Shown here in pieces: positions 1-10,129 of a stretch of 33,457 nt of DNA. The translations under genes were made by a program, and so were the position numbers. Every line of letters starts with the position of its first letter. Positions within the stretch are counted from its first letter, which is position 1. Under the pieces are notes generated by a model, which did not search any database, was not told the DNA's origin, and saw only the letters and a list, made by a program, of their open reading frames with translations. This DNA comes from Eubacteriales bacterium (GTDB taxonomy: Bacteria; Bacillota; Clostridia; Lachnospirales; Lachnospiraceae), in assembly GCA_030525875.1 (NCBI GenBank), contig JAUNDV010000012.1, positions 1 to 33,457 of the forward strand. The letters are read 5' to 3'.

Positions 1-26
1 AGGATGAGCATTGGCTCTTTCCATTT

Positions 27-190
27 TATTTTTACACCATTATATGGACATAACTCAAATGTATCCCTTCTTAAGGCTGTTTTGTACCTTTTAGCTCTTA
101 TAACAGCGGTTTAGGCACAAAAGCAAGAATTTTAGGGAGTTTTTGTACCTTTTCCAGCTTATGTAAACCTTTATAGGTACAAACTCAAAT
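27..190. repeat. Degenerate tandem hairpin repeats downstream of the histidine kinase
   Basis: Two similar units of about 60 bp lie at about 80-137 and 138-197. Each starts with TTTGTACCTTTT and ends with a near-complement (GGCACAAAA at 114-122, AGGTACAAA at 175-183), so each can fold into a hairpin. In the second unit TTTGTACCT (142-150) pairs perfectly with AGGTACAAA (175-183). A shorter, more diverged copy appears to end at 60, sharing the tail AACTCAAAT (52-60 and 182-190). I see no reading frame here. They may be an intergenic repeat family or hairpins in the 3' tail of the kinase mRNA. No clean T-tract terminator is visible. Confidence 0.5.
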
Positions 191-217
191 TTTGCAACAT
201 CATAAGCACTTACAACA

Positions 218-1258
218 TCACAATATAACCGCTATTGTATGCCTGTCTGGCTTTACTATCATATTTCCGCCCTGAGTGAGCATTATCTGCTTTGCAATTC
301 TCATGCCCATGATATGTGGTCTGTCCGTTTCATCATCACTATTCTTATCCTCACTCTCAAATTCACTTCCATATGAGTTGACAAATCCTGCTACATATTC
401 CGGAATACCTCTTCCATCATCCGTCATTTCAACTATCATTTTTTCATTTGAAACATATGCTAACACTATTATATTGCAACCATCTGAATTATGCTTAAAT
501 GAGTTTCCTATTATATTGTCAAAAACTCGTCTAATCAGATTCTTATCTGCTGTTATACACAGCTTTTCAAACTCAGGAAGTATTAAAAGCGTGATATCAA
601 AATTTTCTGCATTTTCAGAATTGAGCTTTACAGCTACTACCTCTCGTAATAGCTCAGCCGGATAAAATGCTGTAAGTCTCAATGGCTGCTTATCATATTC
701 AAGCTTAGATGTCAGATTTAGATCGTCGATAAGCGATTTCATAAGTATTGACTGCTCTTTTATTACTGAAGCAGAATGTCTCTCCTCGGCTCCAAGTCTC
801 TCATCCTCTTCGAGTGCTTCTGAATATCCCATTATCATAGAAAGCGGTGTCCTTATGTCATGAGATACCCCTCTGATCCACTCTATTCTGGCATTATCCC
901 TCTTTTCTATTATCCTTTGCTGCTCACTTATTATCTCTGAGGTCTTATTTATACTGGCAGATATTTCAGCTGTTATTCCCTTTTCCGGAAGTTTTACTGG
1001 AATGCCATCCTTTATCATAAGTATAGCCTTTTCTATCTTTTCAAGCTTCTTGTAATGTATACAAAGCACCATACATATGGCCGCTACCGATATAAGAAGA
1101 TTTATGAAAATGGCAACTATAGTACGATTTATAAATTCTACATTTGCGAAAACACGATGAAAAAAGATAAGCTGAAGCACAAATTGTATGCCTATTACAA
1201 GCAATATGTATATCATTACTTTTTTGTACAGCTTGAATAAGCTATTATTTTTATTCAT
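218..1258 (-). CDS. Membrane sensor histidine kinase
   Basis: Senses an unknown signal and transfers phosphate to the response regulator encoded just upstream (1262-1987). The 346-residue protein has two membrane segments near residues 14-34 and 47-68 with almost no extracellular loop between them, so it may sense within the membrane or through a partner. The H-box reads VSHDIRTPLS with phospho-acceptor His133. The N-box (DNIIGNSFKHN, about 247-257) and G1 box (DDGRGIP, about 280-286) are intact, while the G2 box is the atypical IMGM. The ATG start has GGAGG eight bases upstream inside the end of the regulator gene, three bases after its stop, so the pair is translationally linked. The small-loop layout recalls kinases that watch envelope stress or antimicrobial peptides, but the cognate target is not visible here. 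Confidence 0.93.
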   Translation of the reverse strand: MNKNNSLFKLYKKVMIYILLVIGIQFVLQLIFFHRVFANVEFINRTIVAIFINLLISVAAICMVLCIHYKKLEKIEKAILMIKDGIPVKLPEKGITAEISASINKTSEIISEQQRIIEKRDNARIEWIRGVSHDIRTPLSMIMGYSEALEEDERLGAEERHSASVIKEQSILMKSLIDDLNLTSKLEYDKQPLRLTAFYPAELLREVVAVKLNSENAENFDITLLILPEFEKLCITADKNLIRRVFDNIIGNSFKHNSDGCNIIVLAYVSNEKMIVEMTDDGRGIPEYVAGFVNSYGSEFESEDKNSDDETDRPHIMGMRIAKQIMLTQGGNMIVKPDRHTIAVIL

Positions 1259-1261
1259 TGC

Positions 1262-1987
1262 TTAAGCCTCCGGATTCATTTTATAGCCTATTCCTCTGGC
1301 TGTTACTATCCACTTTGGCCTGCTAGGGTCTTCCTCTACCTTTTCTCTAAGCCTTCTCATATGCACCATTACAGTATTTTCATAAGTAAAATATTTAGCA
1401 TCCCATACGGCGCTGCACAAATTGTCAAAGGTAACTATCTTTCCTCTGTTTTTAGCAAGTGTTTCAAGAATCTTTAATTCCTTAGCTGTAAGATTTTCTG
1501 TAATGCCGTCATATCTTACTATTCCAGCTTCAAAATCTACCTCCCTGTTTCCAAGTACAAGTGTCTTTCTTTCTTCTGTCTCGGCTTCACCATAACTATA
1601 ACTTCGCTTAAGTATTGCCGCCATTCTTAACATAAGCTCCTTTGGAAGAAATGGCTTAACCATATAGTCATCTGCTCCAAGACCTAGTCCTATAAGCCTG
1701 TCCGCATCCTTATCTCTGGCACTCAGAAACAACACCGGTATATCTCTTGTTTCAGGCATGTCTTTTATTTCTTTCATAAGTGAAAATCCATCTCCATCAG
1801 GAAGATTCACATCCAGAATAATAAAATCTGCATCCTCTGAAAGAATCATTTTTTTTGCTGTTTTGCAATCTGCTGCAAAAAGTATATCTTTATAGCCTTC
1901 CTTTGCAAGGAAAGTTCCGAGCATGGTTCTAAGCTCTCCATTGTCATCTACTATCAGTATTTTGTTATCATATATTGTTTTCTTCAT
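1262..1987 (-). CDS. OmpR/PhoB-family response regulator
   Basis: DNA-binding partner of the adjacent histidine kinase. The 241 residues divide into a receiver domain (about 9-125) and a C-terminal winged-helix Trans_reg_C domain (about 145-238). Receiver landmarks are the acidic pair Asp14-Asp15, phospho-acceptor Asp59 (IILDVNLPDGDG), the switch Ser89 and Lys111 in KPF. The C-terminal ENTVMVHMRRLREKVE recognition-helix segment and the RGIGYKM ending are typical of the family. GAGGAG precedes the ATG at good spacing. It is the first gene of the two-gene operon. The orientation of the nearby SDR operon is the same but a gap of 126 bases separates them, so control of the SDR genes by this system is only a possibility. 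Confidence 0.95.
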   Translation of the reverse strand: MKKTIYDNKILIVDDNGELRTMLGTFLAKEGYKDILFAADCKTAKKMILSEDADFIILDVNLPDGDGFSLMKEIKDMPETRDIPVLFLSARDKDADRLIGLGLGADDYMVKPFLPKELMLRMAAILKRSYSYGEAETEERKTLVLGNREVDFEAGIVRYDGITENLTAKELKILETLAKNRGKIVTFDNLCSAVWDAKYFTYENTVMVHMRRLREKVEEDPSRPKWIVTARGIGYKMNPEA

Positions 1988-2113
1988 AAGGGACTCCTCT
2001 CTGAAAACGTCATCAATTTATAATATTTTAGCAGATTCGTCCCTTTATTTCAGCTTTTCTGAAAATATTTAAGCCTTAAGTAATATAAGTAAGTAATACG
2101 CTCAAACCTATAA

Positions 2114-2446
2114 TCAGGCTGGACGAACGACCATTCTAAATATATCCCCGTCTTCGCTAAAATCCTGAATAGTTGCTACTGCACGCATGTGATAATTATT
2201 ATAAATTGCATAATAATAAACCTGCGTATCACTCACTATAACAGGATCAAAGATTTCAAATTTTTTGAAAACAAATCTGTTTCTGAAAAACATATCTATC
2301 GCCTTTGCACCATAAGCACTTATCTGAGGCTGGCCAGCATCCTTAGGACAATAGTCTACGAATATAGCATCTGCTGAAAATAAATCGCTAAGTGCCTTTG
2401 AATCCTTTGCAAGCATAGCATTTACATACTGTTTTATTAATGTCAT
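2114..2446 (-). CDS. Small NTF2-like (SnoaL/ketosteroid-isomerase fold) protein
   Basis: 110-residue protein whose opening (KQYVNAMLAKDSKALSDLFSADAIFVDY) is the usual start of the NTF2-like cone fold: helices followed by the first strand ending in an aromatic. Later strands are consistent with the fold (residues 60-108). The family includes ketosteroid isomerases, SnoaL cyclases and many non-enzymatic ligand-binding proteins, so fold does not settle function. It sits 15 bases downstream of the SDR gene and is almost certainly co-transcribed with it, suggesting a shared small-molecule substrate. I cannot identify a catalytic Asp/Tyr set with confidence. It could also be a binding or accessory protein. 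Confidence 0.7.
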   Translation of the reverse strand: MTLIKQYVNAMLAKDSKALSDLFSADAIFVDYCPKDAGQPQISAYGAKAIDMFFRNRFVFKKFEIFDPVIVSDTQVYYYAIYNNYHMRAVATIQDFSEDGDIFRMVVRPA

Positions 2447-2461
2447 GTCTCAATCCCTCCT

Positions 2462-3262
2462 TTAATATACCTTTTCAGAATTCAGCAAAGCATCTGTTCC
2501 GCCGTCTACAAACATAATATTTCCATTAACTCCATGTGCGAGAGGTGATGAAAGAAAAACGATTACATTTGCAATATCTTCTGCAACCATAAGTTCCTCT
2601 GTGCCATAATTTATTGGAATAGGCAGAGCTTCCAATGCAGCCTTTGCCTTATCGCCCATTTTTGAAGTCATAGGTGTGGCAACATTTCCAGGAGCAACCG
2701 CATTTATCCTTACTCCATCTGCTGCCCATGAAGCAGATACTCTTCTCACCCATCTTGCAAGCGCATATTTTGATGTGACATATATGCTATTTCCTACAGT
2801 AAGGTCTGAGGCATCAAACTTATCTACAACAGACAATATTCTCTCCTCATTTACATATTTCATCTGGCTGTAATTAAGCATATCTACAAGGTCTATCCTT
2901 GCTGCACCCTGTGAGATAGTATTGGAAGAAGTTACTACGCAACTGCCTTTTTTCTTTTTCAAAAGATCAAATAAGCCCTGTGCTATATTAGTCGTTCCAA
3001 AATAATTAAGGCTTACTATCAGTTTCAGATTACCACATGCACCTGAAACGCCAGCATGACAGCATAGTCCGTCTATTCCATCAGGATAACGTTCGTGGAG
3101 AATCCTAAGTGCTTCCTTCCTGCCCTCTCTGTCTGCGAGGTTTACGCTTATATCTCCTGACTTAAGATCAATATTTACAACCTCGTGCCCCTGCTCTTTA
3201 AGAATCTCCAAGGTTTTTCTGCCTATTCCACTTGAACCACCCGTTACAACATACACTCCCAT
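2462..3262 (-). CDS. SDR-family oxidoreductase, resembling 3-alpha-hydroxysteroid dehydrogenase/carbonyl reductase
   Basis: Classical short-chain dehydrogenase of 266 residues, acting on an alcohol/ketone pair. The nucleotide motif TGGSSGIG spans residues 7-14, Asp32 at the end of strand 2 favours NAD(H), a CHAG replaces the usual NNAG at 68-71, Ser112/Ser113 supply the catalytic Ser, and Tyr161-x-x-x-Lys165 is the catalytic pair. The overall pattern (short beta4 region, VSLNYFG at about 83-89, a long insertion at about 115-158 before the catalytic Tyr, a PGNVATPM segment) recalls the Comamonas-type 3-alpha-HSD/carbonyl reductase from memory; no alignment was run. It leads a two-gene operon with an NTF2-like protein and has a strong promoter (3334-3362) overlapped by a palindrome. 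Substrate is unknown; a steroid, bile acid or another carbonyl are all possible. Confidence 0.88.
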   Translation of the reverse strand: MGVYVVTGGSSGIGRKTLEILKEQGHEVVNIDLKSGDISVNLADREGRKEALRILHERYPDGIDGLCCHAGVSGACGNLKLIVSLNYFGTTNIAQGLFDLLKKKKGSCVVTSSNTISQGAARIDLVDMLNYSQMKYVNEERILSVVDKFDASDLTVGNSIYVTSKYALARWVRRVSASWAADGVRINAVAPGNVATPMTSKMGDKAKAALEALPIPINYGTEELMVAEDIANVIVFLSSPLAHGVNGNIMFVDGGTDALLNSEKVY

Positions 3263-3333
3263 ATAAATTTCTCCTTTCTTGTTAAAATAATATCATTTTT
3301 CTGAATATTTTTTGTGCAATCTATCTAATTTTC

Positions 3334-3362
3334 AGCATAGTTAAAATGATACTAAATGTCAA
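3334..3362 (-). promoter_or_regulatory. Sigma-A type promoter for the SDR operon
   Basis: On the minus strand the -35 box TTGACA (3362-3357) is followed after exactly 17 bases by TATGCT (3339-3334). This is close to consensus and lies about 70 bases upstream of the SDR start codon. Confidence 0.75.
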
Positions 3363-3381
3363 CAATAGTTTATTGTTTAAC
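3358..3381. promoter_or_regulatory. Operator-like palindrome overlapping the SDR promoter
   Basis: AACAATA (3361-3367) and TATTGTT (3371-3377) form a perfect inverted repeat with a 3-base centre, and it overlaps the -35 box. The outer bases extend the symmetry imperfectly. The octamer TTTAACAA at the right end recurs at 3411-3418, and its complement TTGTTAAA occurs in the leader near 3278-3285. A repressor site is the simplest reading; the regulator is not identified. Confidence 0.45.
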
Positions 3382-3434
3382 AAGTAAGGCGGCATACTCA
3401 TAGGTTATTATTTAACAAATACGTCTAACTAAAG

Positions 3435-3482
3435 AAAAAAGCATCTTCCGACCTTTACTTACAAAGTCTGAAAATGCTTTTT
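3435..3482 (-). terminator. Rho-independent terminator of the NSS transporter gene
   Basis: Read on the minus strand, AAAAAGCAT with following bases pairs with ATGCTTTTTT across a roughly 13-base loop. The stem has a few mismatches and is followed by a T-rich run. It lies 20 bases past the transporter stop codon. Confidence 0.75.
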
Positions 3483-3503
3483 GATTATTGAAATATTATA
3501 TTT

Positions 3504-4967
3504 TTATTTTTTTCTTCCCTTAAAGCTCGTAATGAATATGAATAAAAGGAAGAGAATTGCTATTGTCATCCATATAGTAAAGAGCACTGGCCCCTTTGAA
3601 ATAAACATATCATAATATCCCTTAAGATATATAGCAGATATGATGAATGGAACAGCTACAGTCATGTAAATCTTAGCCTTGGCAGGGAATTTAAGTCCTT
3701 TTCCTGTGTCTGCCTCTTCTATGAAGTTTTTCCATCCCCATCCATTTTTAGCTGTACAGAACAGAACAAATACCATAGCTCCCAATGGAAGAAGGTTGTT
3801 AGAAACAATAAAGTCTTCTGCGTCCATAATAGTTGAACCTGCTCCAAGCGGCTGGACTCCACTAAGGATATTAAATCCAAATATACATGGAAGTACAAGC
3901 ACTGTCATTGCTGCTGCATTTATGTAAGTGGATTTTTTTCTTGACCATCCAAAAAGATCCATTCCATAAGAAATAATATTTTCATAAACACCTATTATTG
4001 TGGTAAAAGCAGCAAATGAAAGGAAAATAAAAAATGCTGTACCTATAAGCCTTCCCATAGGAAGATGTATAAATATATTAGGCAGTGTCATGAATATAAG
4101 CGGTGGACCTGCATTTGGCTCAATTCCATATGCAAAGCATGCTGGGATTATAATAAAGCCTGCCATGATTGCTACGAAGGTATCAAGGCCTGAAATGAGG
4201 ATTGCCTCACCCATAAGTGACTGCTTCTTGTTAATATATGATCCAAAGATTGACATTCCGCCCATTCCTACAGAAAGTGTAAAGAATGACTGGCTCATGG
4301 CACCATAGATAATATTGCCAAGTCCAACTTCTTCAACCTTTGAGAAATCAGGCTTTAAATAAAATTCAATTCCTGCATCGGCTCCATCCATAAATATAGA
4401 GTTTATAGCTAAAAGAACCATTATGATAAGAAGTCCAGTCATCATGAAGGTAGAAGACTTCTCAACACCATTCTGAAGACCCTTACTGCATATAAAAAAG
4501 CCTAAAAATACAACGAACCATGTCCATACCATCAAGGTAAGTGGTGATGAGGTCATGTCAGTATAAAAGGCTGTTACCTCAGTAGAATTTGTCATCCCGC
4601 TGAAGCTTCCCATAGCAAAATGTAAAGCATAGTAAATTACCCATGCTGCTACTGTTGAATAAAACATCATTAAAAGATAATTTCCAGCCAGACCAAGCCA
4701 TTTTAATCTAGGCCACTTGGTTCCTTCAGGAGAAAGCATGTCAAAGGACTTTGCTGTTGACTTTCCTGAAGATCTTCCTACTGCAAATTCACATACCATG
4801 ATAGGTGTCGCAAGAAGCAGTAAAAACAAAAGATAAAAAATAATAAATACAGCTCCTCCGAACTGTCCGGCCATGTAAGGAAACTTCCATACATTACCAA
4901 GGCCTATCGCACAACCGGCACTTACAAATATGAAACCAATACGCGATTTAAACTTCTCTCTTTCCAC
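3504..4967 (-). CDS. Sodium:neurotransmitter symporter (NSS/SNF) family transporter
   Basis: Na+-coupled uptake of an amino acid or related compound through the cytoplasmic membrane. The 487-residue protein has about 11-12 membrane segments. TM1 shows the family signature AGCAIGLGNVWKFPY (about 17-31), which holds the sodium- and substrate-binding unwound region in LeuT. Bacterial homologues (LeuT, MhsT, Tyt1) carry hydrophobic amino acids; the specificity here cannot be told. The start is GTG at 4967, preceded by AGGGG at good spacing; an ATG just upstream is out of frame. The gene stands alone, with terminators on both sides (3435-3482 after it, 5042-5075 before it). The short ACGCTT direct repeats at 5005-5018 lie in its leader. 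Confidence 0.94.
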   Translation of the reverse strand: MEREKFKSRIGFIFVSAGCAIGLGNVWKFPYMAGQFGGAVFIIFYLLFLLLLATPIMVCEFAVGRSSGKSTAKSFDMLSPEGTKWPRLKWLGLAGNYLLMMFYSTVAAWVIYYALHFAMGSFSGMTNSTEVTAFYTDMTSSPLTLMVWTWFVVFLGFFICSKGLQNGVEKSSTFMMTGLLIIMVLLAINSIFMDGADAGIEFYLKPDFSKVEEVGLGNIIYGAMSQSFFTLSVGMGGMSIFGSYINKKQSLMGEAILISGLDTFVAIMAGFIIIPACFAYGIEPNAGPPLIFMTLPNIFIHLPMGRLIGTAFFIFLSFAAFTTIIGVYENIISYGMDLFGWSRKKSTYINAAAMTVLVLPCIFGFNILSGVQPLGAGSTIMDAEDFIVSNNLLPLGAMVFVLFCTAKNGWGWKNFIEEADTGKGLKFPAKAKIYMTVAVPFIISAIYLKGYYDMFISKGPVLFTIWMTIAILFLLFIFITSFKGRKK

Positions 4968-5041
4968 TTTTTCATCCCCTTAATCCTTTTACTTTATTGC
5001 TTTTACGCTTAAACGCTTTTATGTGCTAAAGTAATTTTTGT

Positions 5042-5075
5042 AAAAAACATCTCAGGCGCTTCTACACCTGAGATG
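5042..5075 (-). terminator. Rho-independent terminator of gdhA
   Basis: CATCTCAGG (5048-5056) and CCTGAGATG (5067-5075) form a perfect 9-bp stem with a 10-base loop. On the minus strand it is followed by TTTTTT (5047-5042). It lies about 80 bases past the gdhA stop codon. Confidence 0.92.
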
Positions 5076-5156
5076 CACTGACTATGACACTATAACACAG
5101 AACTAAATATAATTCCAGCCTTATAGTGTTTTTTTTAGATTTTTAATTGCCTTATA

Positions 5157-6521
<1,365 letters not shown>

Positions 6522-6565
6522 TTATCAGTTTATTATTGAAATTATGTCATACCTCAATAGGAAAC

Positions 6566-9256
6566 TTAATTAAGGCCTTCTAATCTTTCATTTACCTTTC
6601 TGAGCATTTCCTCATACTTAAGCTGCTTTGCCTTTTCTTCGTCTATCTTTGCCTGAGGTGCCTTCGAAATGAATTTTTCATTTGAAAGCATAGACTCTGA
6701 ACGCTTAAGCTCTCCTAAAAGACGCTTCTGCTCCTTAAGAAGTCTTTCCTTTTCCTTCTCGATATCTACGAGATCAGAAAGTGGTATGTATAATTCCGCC
6801 TTAGATATTACAGCAGAAACTGCATTTTGGTCAATAGAAGATTTTTCATGCTGGCACAAAATTTCACTAGCTCCGCAAAGTGATGCAAATACCTTTGAGG
6901 CCTTTCTAAATGTGTCAAGAACCTCTTCCTCTGCTACAACATGTACTGATGCCTTTCTTGAAGGTGGTACATTCATCTCGGTTCTAACGGCTCTTATAGC
7001 TCTTACCGCTTCCTTTACAAGCTCTATACTATCCTCTTCAGGTTTAAAATTCCATGCCTCATCATATACAGGATAAGAAGAAATCATTACTGACTCCTCA
7101 TCTGTAAGTGTCTTGAATATCTCCTCAGTAATAAATGGCATGAAAGGATGTAACAGCTTAAGTGAAGCTACAAGTACAGTCTTGAGTGTCCAGAGAGCTG
7201 CTGATTTTGTTTCCTCATCATCAGCGTAAAGTCTTGGCTTTACCATCTCAATGTACCAGTCGCAGAACTCATCCCATATAAAGCTTGTAACATTGTCGAG
7301 GGCAATTCCAAGCTCATAGCTCTCCATATTTCTTGTAACATTGTCTATAAGTGAATTTAACTTTGAAATTATCCACTTATCCTCTGCTTCAAGCTTTACT
7401 GAAGCAGCAATATCATTTGTTTTTCCTGCTGCTGAAAGAAGCTCTTCAAGTGCTGCTCTGTCGGTTGAAGCTTCAAGAGCCTTGTCAAAGTTCATCATTA
7501 TAAATCTTGCAGCATTCCATACCTTATTAGCAAAGTTTCTTTCATTTTCAACCTTCTCGGTATAGAATCTCATATCATTTCCAGGTGCATTTCCGGTAAG
7601 AAGAGCTGCTCTTAAAGCATCTGCTCCATATTCGTCAATAATCTCAAGTGGATCTATTCCATTTCCAAGAGATTTACTCATCTTTCTTCCCTGTGAATCT
7701 CTTACAAGTCCATGCATCAGTACCTTTCCAAATGGGCATTTTCCTGTATGCTCAACTCCTGAAAATACCATTCTGATAACCCAGAAGAAGATAATGTCAT
7801 ATCCTGTAACAAGTACATTTGTAGGATAGAACTTATTAAAGCTAGCATTTTCCTCAGGCCATCCAAGAGTTGAGAAAGGCCATAACGCTGATGAGAACCA
7901 TGTATCAAGTGTATCCTCATCCTGGGTAAAATGCTCGCATCCACAATCAGGACACTTTGCAGGAGCTGCTTCTCCTACTACAAGCTTTCCGCACTTATCG
8001 CAATAATATGCAGGTATGCGGTGTCCCCACCATAACTGTCTGCTTATGCACCAGTCCTTGAGATTTTCAACCCAGTGAAGATAGGTCTTTGAATAGTTCT
8101 CAGGTATAAACTGTAAGCTTCCATCCTCAAGAACTCTCTTGCAGTCTTCAGCAAACTTATCCATTCTTACAAACCACTGTGGCTTAACCATAGGCTCAAC
8201 AGTAGTTCCGCATCTGTCATGTGTGCCGACATTGTGGCTGTGAGGAACTACCTTTACAAGAAGGCCTGCTTCACGAAGATCCTCTACCATAGCCTTTCTT
8301 GCTTCATAGCGATCCATCTTGTCATATTTTGAACCTGGACAGCAGATGGTTGCATCATCATTCATAATGCAGGTCTCAGGAAGATTATGTCTCTTTCCAA
8401 CCTCGAAGTCGTTAGGGTCATGTGCAGGAGTAATCTTAACGCAGCCTGTACCAAACTCCTTATCAACATATTCATCTGCCACAACTGGAATTTCTCTGTC
8501 TGTAAGTGGCAGCTTTAACATTTTTCCTACGAGATCTGAATATCTTTCATCATCTGGATTTACAGCAACAGCAGTATCTCCAAGAAGAGTCTCAGGTCTT
8601 GTTGTAGCAATTTCTACAAAGCTTCCTTCTTCTCCTACGATAGGATACTTTATATGCCAGAAAAATCCGTCCTGATCCTCATGTATAACCTCTGCATCAG
8701 AAATAGAGGTTTTACAAACAGGACACCAGTTGATTATACGGCTTCCTTTGTAAATATATCCCTTATTATAAAGGTCGATAAATACCTTCTGCACAGCCTT
8801 TGAACAGCCTTCATCCATAGTGAAACGAAGTCTGTCCCAGTCTGCAGAAGCACCCATCTTATACATCTGATGGATTATTCTGTCTTCATATTCCTCTTTC
8901 CAGGCCCATGCTTCCTTGAGGAAGCCTTCTCTTCCCAGCTCATGCTTGTCCTTTCCCTCAGCCTTAAGCTTGTTTATAACCTTAACTTCAGTAGCTATTG
9001 CTGCATGATCTGTTCCTGGCTGCCAAAGTACTTCATATCCCTGCATACGCTTAAATCTGCATATACTGTCCTGTAATGTATTATCAAGAGCATGGCCCAT
9101 GTGCAACTGTCCTGTTACATTTGGAGGCGGCATCATTACTGAAAATGGCTTTTTGTCTGAATTCTCGTCTGCATGGAAATATCCCTTGCTAAGCCAGTTC
9201 TCATAAATTCTTTGTTCCATCTCTTTTGGATTATAATTTTTCTCAAGTTCCTTCAT
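6566..9256 (-). CDS. valS: Valine--tRNA ligase
   Basis: Charges tRNA-Val with valine and edits mischarged threonine. The 896-residue length is normal for bacterial ValRS. The class I signatures are clear: HMGH at residues 52-55 and KMSKS at 525-529. The CP1 editing domain carries ATTRPETLLGDTAV (about 217-230), and Cys pairs at about 178/181 and 419/422/435/438/440 look like zinc knuckles. The anticodon-binding domain with DEFCDWYIEM and the C-terminal coiled coil (about 830-890, rich in Lys and Glu) are present. Only 66 bases separate it from the upstream TPR-like gene, too short for a T-box leader, so regulation by uncharged tRNA-Val is not supported here unless it lies farther upstream. 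Confidence 0.98.
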   Translation of the reverse strand: MKELEKNYNPKEMEQRIYENWLSKGYFHADENSDKKPFSVMMPPPNVTGQLHMGHALDNTLQDSICRFKRMQGYEVLWQPGTDHAAIATEVKVINKLKAEGKDKHELGREGFLKEAWAWKEEYEDRIIHQMYKMGASADWDRLRFTMDEGCSKAVQKVFIDLYNKGYIYKGSRIINWCPVCKTSISDAEVIHEDQDGFFWHIKYPIVGEEGSFVEIATTRPETLLGDTAVAVNPDDERYSDLVGKMLKLPLTDREIPVVADEYVDKEFGTGCVKITPAHDPNDFEVGKRHNLPETCIMNDDATICCPGSKYDKMDRYEARKAMVEDLREAGLLVKVVPHSHNVGTHDRCGTTVEPMVKPQWFVRMDKFAEDCKRVLEDGSLQFIPENYSKTYLHWVENLKDWCISRQLWWGHRIPAYYCDKCGKLVVGEAAPAKCPDCGCEHFTQDEDTLDTWFSSALWPFSTLGWPEENASFNKFYPTNVLVTGYDIIFFWVIRMVFSGVEHTGKCPFGKVLMHGLVRDSQGRKMSKSLGNGIDPLEIIDEYGADALRAALLTGNAPGNDMRFYTEKVENERNFANKVWNAARFIMMNFDKALEASTDRAALEELLSAAGKTNDIAASVKLEAEDKWIISKLNSLIDNVTRNMESYELGIALDNVTSFIWDEFCDWYIEMVKPRLYADDEETKSAALWTLKTVLVASLKLLHPFMPFITEEIFKTLTDEESVMISSYPVYDEAWNFKPEEDSIELVKEAVRAIRAVRTEMNVPPSRKASVHVVAEEEVLDTFRKASKVFASLCGASEILCQHEKSSIDQNAVSAVISKAELYIPLSDLVDIEKEKERLLKEQKRLLGELKRSESMLSNEKFISKAPQAKIDEEKAKQLKYEEMLRKVNERLEGLN

Positions 9257-9322
9257 AAGTCCTTTTCCCTTTTCTATATGATTCTGTCTTAATATATATT
9301 GTAAATTTATCCTAAATTGTTA

Positions 9323-10129
9323 TTATACCATTTTATGATACTCATGTTTGAGTTTTTTTAGAAGCAAAGAGGCTTCGTTCATACAGCTTTCATTGTCCTT
9401 AAAGAAAATACTTTCTGCATTCCTGTATGAAGCAGACTTAAGTACATTTTCCTTAGTATCTGCAATTTTTCTATCTAAGACCAGCTTTTCATCCTCACTC
9501 AGCTTTCCTGATCTGTCCATAAGATACCTGAGTCTTTCTATTCTAGGATTTTTGTAAAGCATATCAGCCTTATCCAAAATGCTCTTAGCTCCCTGAATAT
9601 CAAAAAGATTTGCCATTACACAGGCTATATCACACATAAAGTCTGTCTTTCTGCGTACAAGTACCTCTCGTTCTGCAAGAGAATCCAGCTTCCTTGTAGT
9701 CTCATCCAGGGCTTTTATTGCTGCCTCGTATTTTTCTTTCGCCTGCCTGAAATATCCCAGCTTAAAGAAGGCCGTGCCTACCATATGAAGCTTTTCCCAT
9801 TTTTCTCTTCTCCTTGTAAGGATAAGCTTCTCCCTAAAGCTATTTATTTCATTTGCTGAATAATAACTGCTGTACTGAAGTATGGTAAGAAACATCCCTT
9901 CATTACTATCCTGTTTATCCAGACTCTTCTTAAGCTCTGCTGCAAGGTCTCCCCTATCCAGCTCTTTTTCTATCCACATTATCAGGTCTTCATTTATAAA
10001 ACTGTCAGAAAGCAGAAGCGAATATTGATAAATGACATAGCTTAGCTCCTGCTCTGACCAGATATTAAGATCGAGTTGCTCAATATAATATGGATTTTTT
10101 GCCTGCTGTCTAACTAATATCAATGACAT
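9323..10129 (-). CDS. Uncharacterised helical, TPR-like protein; third gene of the DUF5717/DUF5716 operon
   Basis: 268-residue soluble protein, predicted nearly all helix. One recognisable TPR-like unit is at about residues 113-142 (GTAFFKLGYFRQAKEKYEAA), and the rest looks like further degenerate helical repeats ending in a charged tail. There is no signal peptide or membrane segment. Its ATG overlaps the stop of the DUF5716 gene by one base (TAATG), with GAGGAG about 11 bases upstream, so translation is coupled. The tight linkage suggests it acts with the DUF5716 and DUF5717 proteins, perhaps as a scaffold. I do not recognise a named family, and no catalytic motif is visible. Confidence 0.8.
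   Translation of the reverse strand: MSLILVRQQAKNPYYIEQLDLNIWSEQELSYVIYQYSLLLSDSFINEDLIMWIEKELDRGDLAAELKKSLDKQDSNEGMFLTILQYSSYYSANEINSFREKLILTRRREKWEKLHMVGTAFFKLGYFRQAKEKYEAAIKALDETTRKLDSLAEREVLVRRKTDFMCDIACVMANLFDIQGAKSILDKADMLYKNPRIERLRYLMDRSGKLSEDEKLVLDRKIADTKENVLKSASYRNAESIFFKDNESCMNEASLLLKKLKHEYHKMV

Noticed and set aside
276-665. Open frame on the plus strand opposite the histidine kinase
   Set aside because: It is an antisense shadow of the kinase domain; the Ser/Ile/Leu-rich translation has no family features.
2046-2063. Weak TTTCAG/CTGAAA hairpin after the NTF2-like gene
   Set aside because: Six-base AT-rich stem with no T-run on the minus strand; not enough to call a terminator.
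9257-9322. T-box leader before valS
   Set aside because: Only 66 bases separate valS from the upstream gene, with no specifier loop or T-box sequence seen.
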